A stretch of DNA of 64,000 nt. Source: Streptomyces cyaneochromogenes. Its GTDB lineage: Bacteria > Actinomycetota > Actinomycetes > Streptomycetales > Streptomycetaceae. The DNA is taken from contig NZ_CP034539.1 in the NCBI RefSeq assembly GCF_003963535.1, positions 3,658,001 to 3,722,000 on the forward strand, written 5' to 3'. The notes beneath the pieces are model-generated. The model did not search any database. It was not told where the DNA came from and saw only the letters and a list, made by a program, of their open reading frames with translations. A program made the position numbers and the translations under genes. This document shows positions 61,720 to 64,000 of this stretch, piece by piece. Position 1 is the stretch's first letter. The number at the start of each line of letters is the position of its first letter.

Positions 61720-62870
61720 TGGGCGACTCCATACAGCGACAGCAGGTTCTTCATCCGCTCCTCGGCCAGCTTCGGGTCCGGGAACAGGCCCAGTCCGTCG
61801 GCGAGTTCGTAGGCACGGGCGAAGTGCGGGAGGGAGCGGGCCGACTGCAGGCCGCCGACCATCGTGAAGTGCGACTGGTGGCCGGCCAGCCAGGCCAGGA
61901 AGACCACGCCCGTCTTGTAGAAGCGGGTGGGCGCCTGGAAGAGGTGGCGGGACAGCTCGACCGTGGGGTCGAGGAGTGCGCGGAAGCCGGGCACGTTCCC
62001 CGTGTCCAGCACCCGCACCGCCTCGGCCGCCAGCGGCCCCAGCGGGTCGAAGATGCCGAGCAGGGCGTGGCTGAAACCCTTCTCGTCGCCCGCGATCAGC
62101 TCGGGGTAGTTGAAGTCGTCGCCCGTGTAGCAGCGCACGCCCTGCGGGAGGCGGCGGCGGATGTCGATCTCCCGCTGGGCCTCCAGCAGCGACACCTTGA
62201 TGCCGTCCACCTTGTCCGGGTGGGCGGCGATGACCTCCAGGAAGGTGTCCGTGGCCGCGTCCAGGTCGGACGAGCCCCAGTAGCCCTCCAGCGCCGGGTC
62301 GAACATCGGGCCCAGCCAGTGCAGGACCACCGGCTCGGAGGCCTGGCGCAGGAGGTGGCCGTAGACCTCCAGGTAGTCCTCGGGCCCGGAGGCGGCGGCC
62401 GCGAGGGCGCGGGAGGCCATCAGGATCGCCCGCGCGCCGGACTCCTCGACGAGCGCGAGCTGCTCCTCGTACGCCGCCCGGACCTCGCCCAGGGACGCCG
62501 GGCCGGTGAGCTGGTCGGTGCCGACGCCGCAGGCGATGAGCCCGCCGACCGACTTGGCCTCCGCGGCGCTGCGGCGGATCAGCTCGGCCGCGCCCGCCCA
62601 GTCCAGGCCCATCCCGCGCTGGGCGGTGTCCATCGCCTCGGCGACGCCGAGCCCGTGGGACCACAGGTGGCGGCGGAAGGCGAGGGTGGCGTCCCAGTCG
62701 ACGGCGGCGGGCGAGTCGGGGGTCGTGTCGGCGTACGGGTCGGCGACGACGTGCGCCGCGGAGTAGACCGTACGGGAGGTGAAGGGCGCGCCCGGGTTGA
62801 GGGCGAGGGGCTCCTGGCGGGGCTCGTACGCCCTCAACCCGCCCTTGAGGTCGGGCAGCTGGATGGTCAC
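61716..62870 (-). CDS. DUF993 family protein, DapA-like
   Basis: 384 residues from GTG 62870, overlapping the oxidoreductase by 4 bp. Long DUF993-type protein related to the dihydrodipicolinate synthase/aldolase barrel; segments include VVLHWLGPMFDPALEGYWG, DGIKVSLLE with a candidate Schiff-base Lys, and VRCYTGDDFNYPELIAGD. Probably an aldolase or dehydratase acting on an oxidised sugar made by its operon partners. The exact reaction is not known to me. Confidence 0.8.
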   Translation of the reverse strand: MTIQLPDLKGGLRAYEPRQEPLALNPGAPFTSRTVYSAAHVVADPYADTTPDSPAAVDWDATLAFRRHLWSHGLGVAEAMDTAQRGMGLDWAGAAELIRRSAAEAKSVGGLIACGVGTDQLTGPASLGEVRAAYEEQLALVEESGARAILMASRALAAAASGPEDYLEVYGHLLRQASEPVVLHWLGPMFDPALEGYWGSSDLDAATDTFLEVIAAHPDKVDGIKVSLLEAQREIDIRRRLPQGVRCYTGDDFNYPELIAGDEKGFSHALLGIFDPLGPLAAEAVRVLDTGNVPGFRALLDPTVELSRHLFQAPTRFYKTGVVFLAWLAGHQSHFTMVGGLQSARSLPHFARAYELADGLGLFPDPKLAEERMKNLLSLYGVAQ

Positions 62871-64000
62871 AGCGAGATCTCCGGCACATCGAGACGGCGG
62901 CCCTCGGCCGAGGACTTCAGGCCCAGCTCGGCGAGCTGGACACCGCGGGCGCCGGCGAGGAGGTCCCAGTGATAGGGGGCGTCGGCGTAGACGTGCTTGA
63001 GGAACAGCTCCCACTGGGCCTTGAAGCCGTTGTCGAAGTCGGCGTTGTCCGGGACCTCCTGCCACTGGTCGCGGAAGGAGTAGGTGGCCGGGATGTCCGG
63101 GTTCCAGACCGGCTTGGGGGTGAGGGAGCGGTGCTGGACGCGGCAGTTGCGCAGACCGGCGACGGCGGACCCCTCGGTCCCGTCGACCTGGAACTCCACC
63201 AGCTCGTCGCGGTTGACGCGCACGGCCCAGCTGGAGTTGATCTGGGCGATGGCGCCGCCGTCGAGCTCGAAGATGCCGTAGGCGGCGTCGTCGGCGGTGG
63301 CGTCGTAGGGCTTGTCGTTCTCGTCCCAGCGCTGCGGGATGTGGGTGGTGGCGATGGCCTGGACGGACTTCACGCGCCCGAAGAGCTCGTGAAGCACGTA
63401 CTCCCAGTGCGGGAACATGTCGACGACGATGCCGCCGCCGTCCTCGGCGCGGTAGTTCCAGGACGGGCGCTGCGCGGTCTGCCAGTCGCCCTCGAAGACC
63501 CAGTAGCCGAACTCGCCGCGGATGGAGAGGATCCGGCCGAAGAAGCCGCCGTCGATGAGCCGCTTCAGCTTCAGCAGGCCCGGCAGGAAGAGCTTGTCCT
63601 GGACGACACCGTGCTTGATGCCGGCGTCGGCGGCCAGCCGCGCGAGCTCCAGGGCACCGTCCAGCCCCGTCGCGGTCGGCTTCTCGGTGTAGATGTGCTT
63701 GCCGGCGGCGATCGCCTTCCTGATCGCCTCCTCGCGGGCGGAGGTGACCTGGGCGTCGAAGTAGATCTCGACGGTGGGGTCGGCGAGGACCGCGTCGACA
63801 TCGGTCGAGATGTTCTCCGGGTCCAGGCCGTGCTGCTCGGCGAGCGCCCGCAGCGCGTGCTCGCGGCGACCGACCAGGATCGGCTCCGGCCACAGCACGG
63901 TGCCGTCGCCGAGGTCGAGTCCGCCCTGCTCGCGGATGGCCAGGATCGAGCGGACCAGGTGCTGGCGGTAGCCCATGCGCCCCGTCACACCGTTCATGGC
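62867..64000 (-). CDS. Gfo/Idh/MocA-family oxidoreductase, 5' end beyond the window
   Basis: At least 377 residues. The visible MNGVTGRMGYRQHLVRS is probably internal, because members usually begin a few residues earlier (a short basic strand before MNGVTG) and the codon before it (GCC, 63998-64000) is in frame; no ribosome site can be seen. NAD-binding N-domain, then EKPTATGLDGAL with the conserved Lys, GGGIVVDMFPHWEYVLHELFG with the catalytic-region His, and the C-terminal SL. It oxidises a sugar or cyclitol with NAD(P). First visible gene of the leftward three-gene operon. Confidence 0.88.
   Translation of the reverse strand, partial: AMNGVTGRMGYRQHLVRSILAIREQGGLDLGDGTVLWPEPILVGRREHALRALAEQHGLDPENISTDVDAVLADPTVEIYFDAQVTSAREEAIRKAIAAGKHIYTEKPTATGLDGALELARLAADAGIKHGVVQDKLFLPGLLKLKRLIDGGFFGRILSIRGEFGYWVFEGDWQTAQRPSWNYRAEDGGGIVVDMFPHWEYVLHELFGRVKSVQAIATTHIPQRWDENDKPYDATADDAAYGIFELDGGAIAQINSSWAVRVNRDELVEFQVDGTEGSAVAGLRNCRVQHRSLTPKPVWNPDIPATYSFRDQWQEVPDNADFDNGFKAQWELFLKHVYADAPYHWDLLAGARGVQLAELGLKSSAEGRRLDVPEISL

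Overview
The window is high-GC actinobacterial DNA, almost certainly from the chromosome of a Streptomyces species. The evidence is strong third-position GC coding bias, many GTG starts, 4-bp ATGA/GTGA stop/start overlaps, a gamma-butyrolactone (A-factor type) synthase/receptor pair, a tyrosinase with its copper chaperone, a Streptomyces-type citrate synthase and typical Streptomyces dispersed intergenic repeats. From memory, the order tyrosinase - small secreted proteins - fatty-acyl-CoA ligase - copper ATPase - citrate synthase - RecD-like helicase - ribose operon resembles the S. coelicolor core chromosome around SCO2700-SCO2750. I could not align it.

Layout. 1-2200: butyrolactone locus with a truncated epimerase, an AfsA-type synthase carrying an unusual Cys-His repeat N-terminus, and a divergent TetR-type receptor. 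2276-6700: hydroxyacid dehydrogenase, DUF2087 protein, tyrosinase operon, VKOR-type membrane protein and a GH16-type hydrolase. 6940-9411: five small secreted proteins, three of them recent tandem paralogues. 9892-20917: an 11-kb polysaccharide cluster (two GT4 glycosyltransferases, initiating sugar transferase, Wzy-like polymerase, MurJ-like flippase with a repeat insertion, deacetylase, Wzz-like protein, FemAB/GNAT acyltransferase) closed by a convergent GH26-like hydrolase. 21075-30389: acyl-CoA ligase, VWA lipoprotein, an ABC permease with an unusual peptidase-S15/ATPase fusion, and an APC permease. 30596-37221: myo-inositol catabolism genes (mmsA, iolD, aldolase, iolC; divergent iolE-like). 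37326-43786: AraC regulator, small HTH protein, GNAT, alcohol dehydrogenase, MMPL exporter and divergent TetR. 43887-46425: copper chaperone and CopA behind a CsoR-type box. 47058-51303: citrate synthase, RecD-like helicase, cupin. 51541-57434: LacI-controlled ribose operon with a fused permease/binding protein. 57496-60722: a toxin-antitoxin deletion scar, a DUF937-like protein, PQQ-type sugar dehydrogenase and small proteins. 60871-64000: a three-gene sugar catabolic operon running off the right edge.

Much of the window is modular carbon metabolism (inositol, ribose, unknown sugar) with a local regulator or operator visible for several units. The left third is developmental or surface-related: signalling molecule synthesis and sensing, melanin, secreted small proteins and an exported polysaccharide. 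The most unusual items are the AfsA homologue with a 15-bp tandem-repeat-encoded Cys-His array and a TTA codon, the minisatellite inside the MurJ-like flippase, the S15 hydrolase fused to an ABC ATPase, and a 29-codon scar that appears to join a YefM antitoxin start to a YoeB toxin end. No rRNA, tRNA, CRISPR array, insertion sequence or origin was seen.
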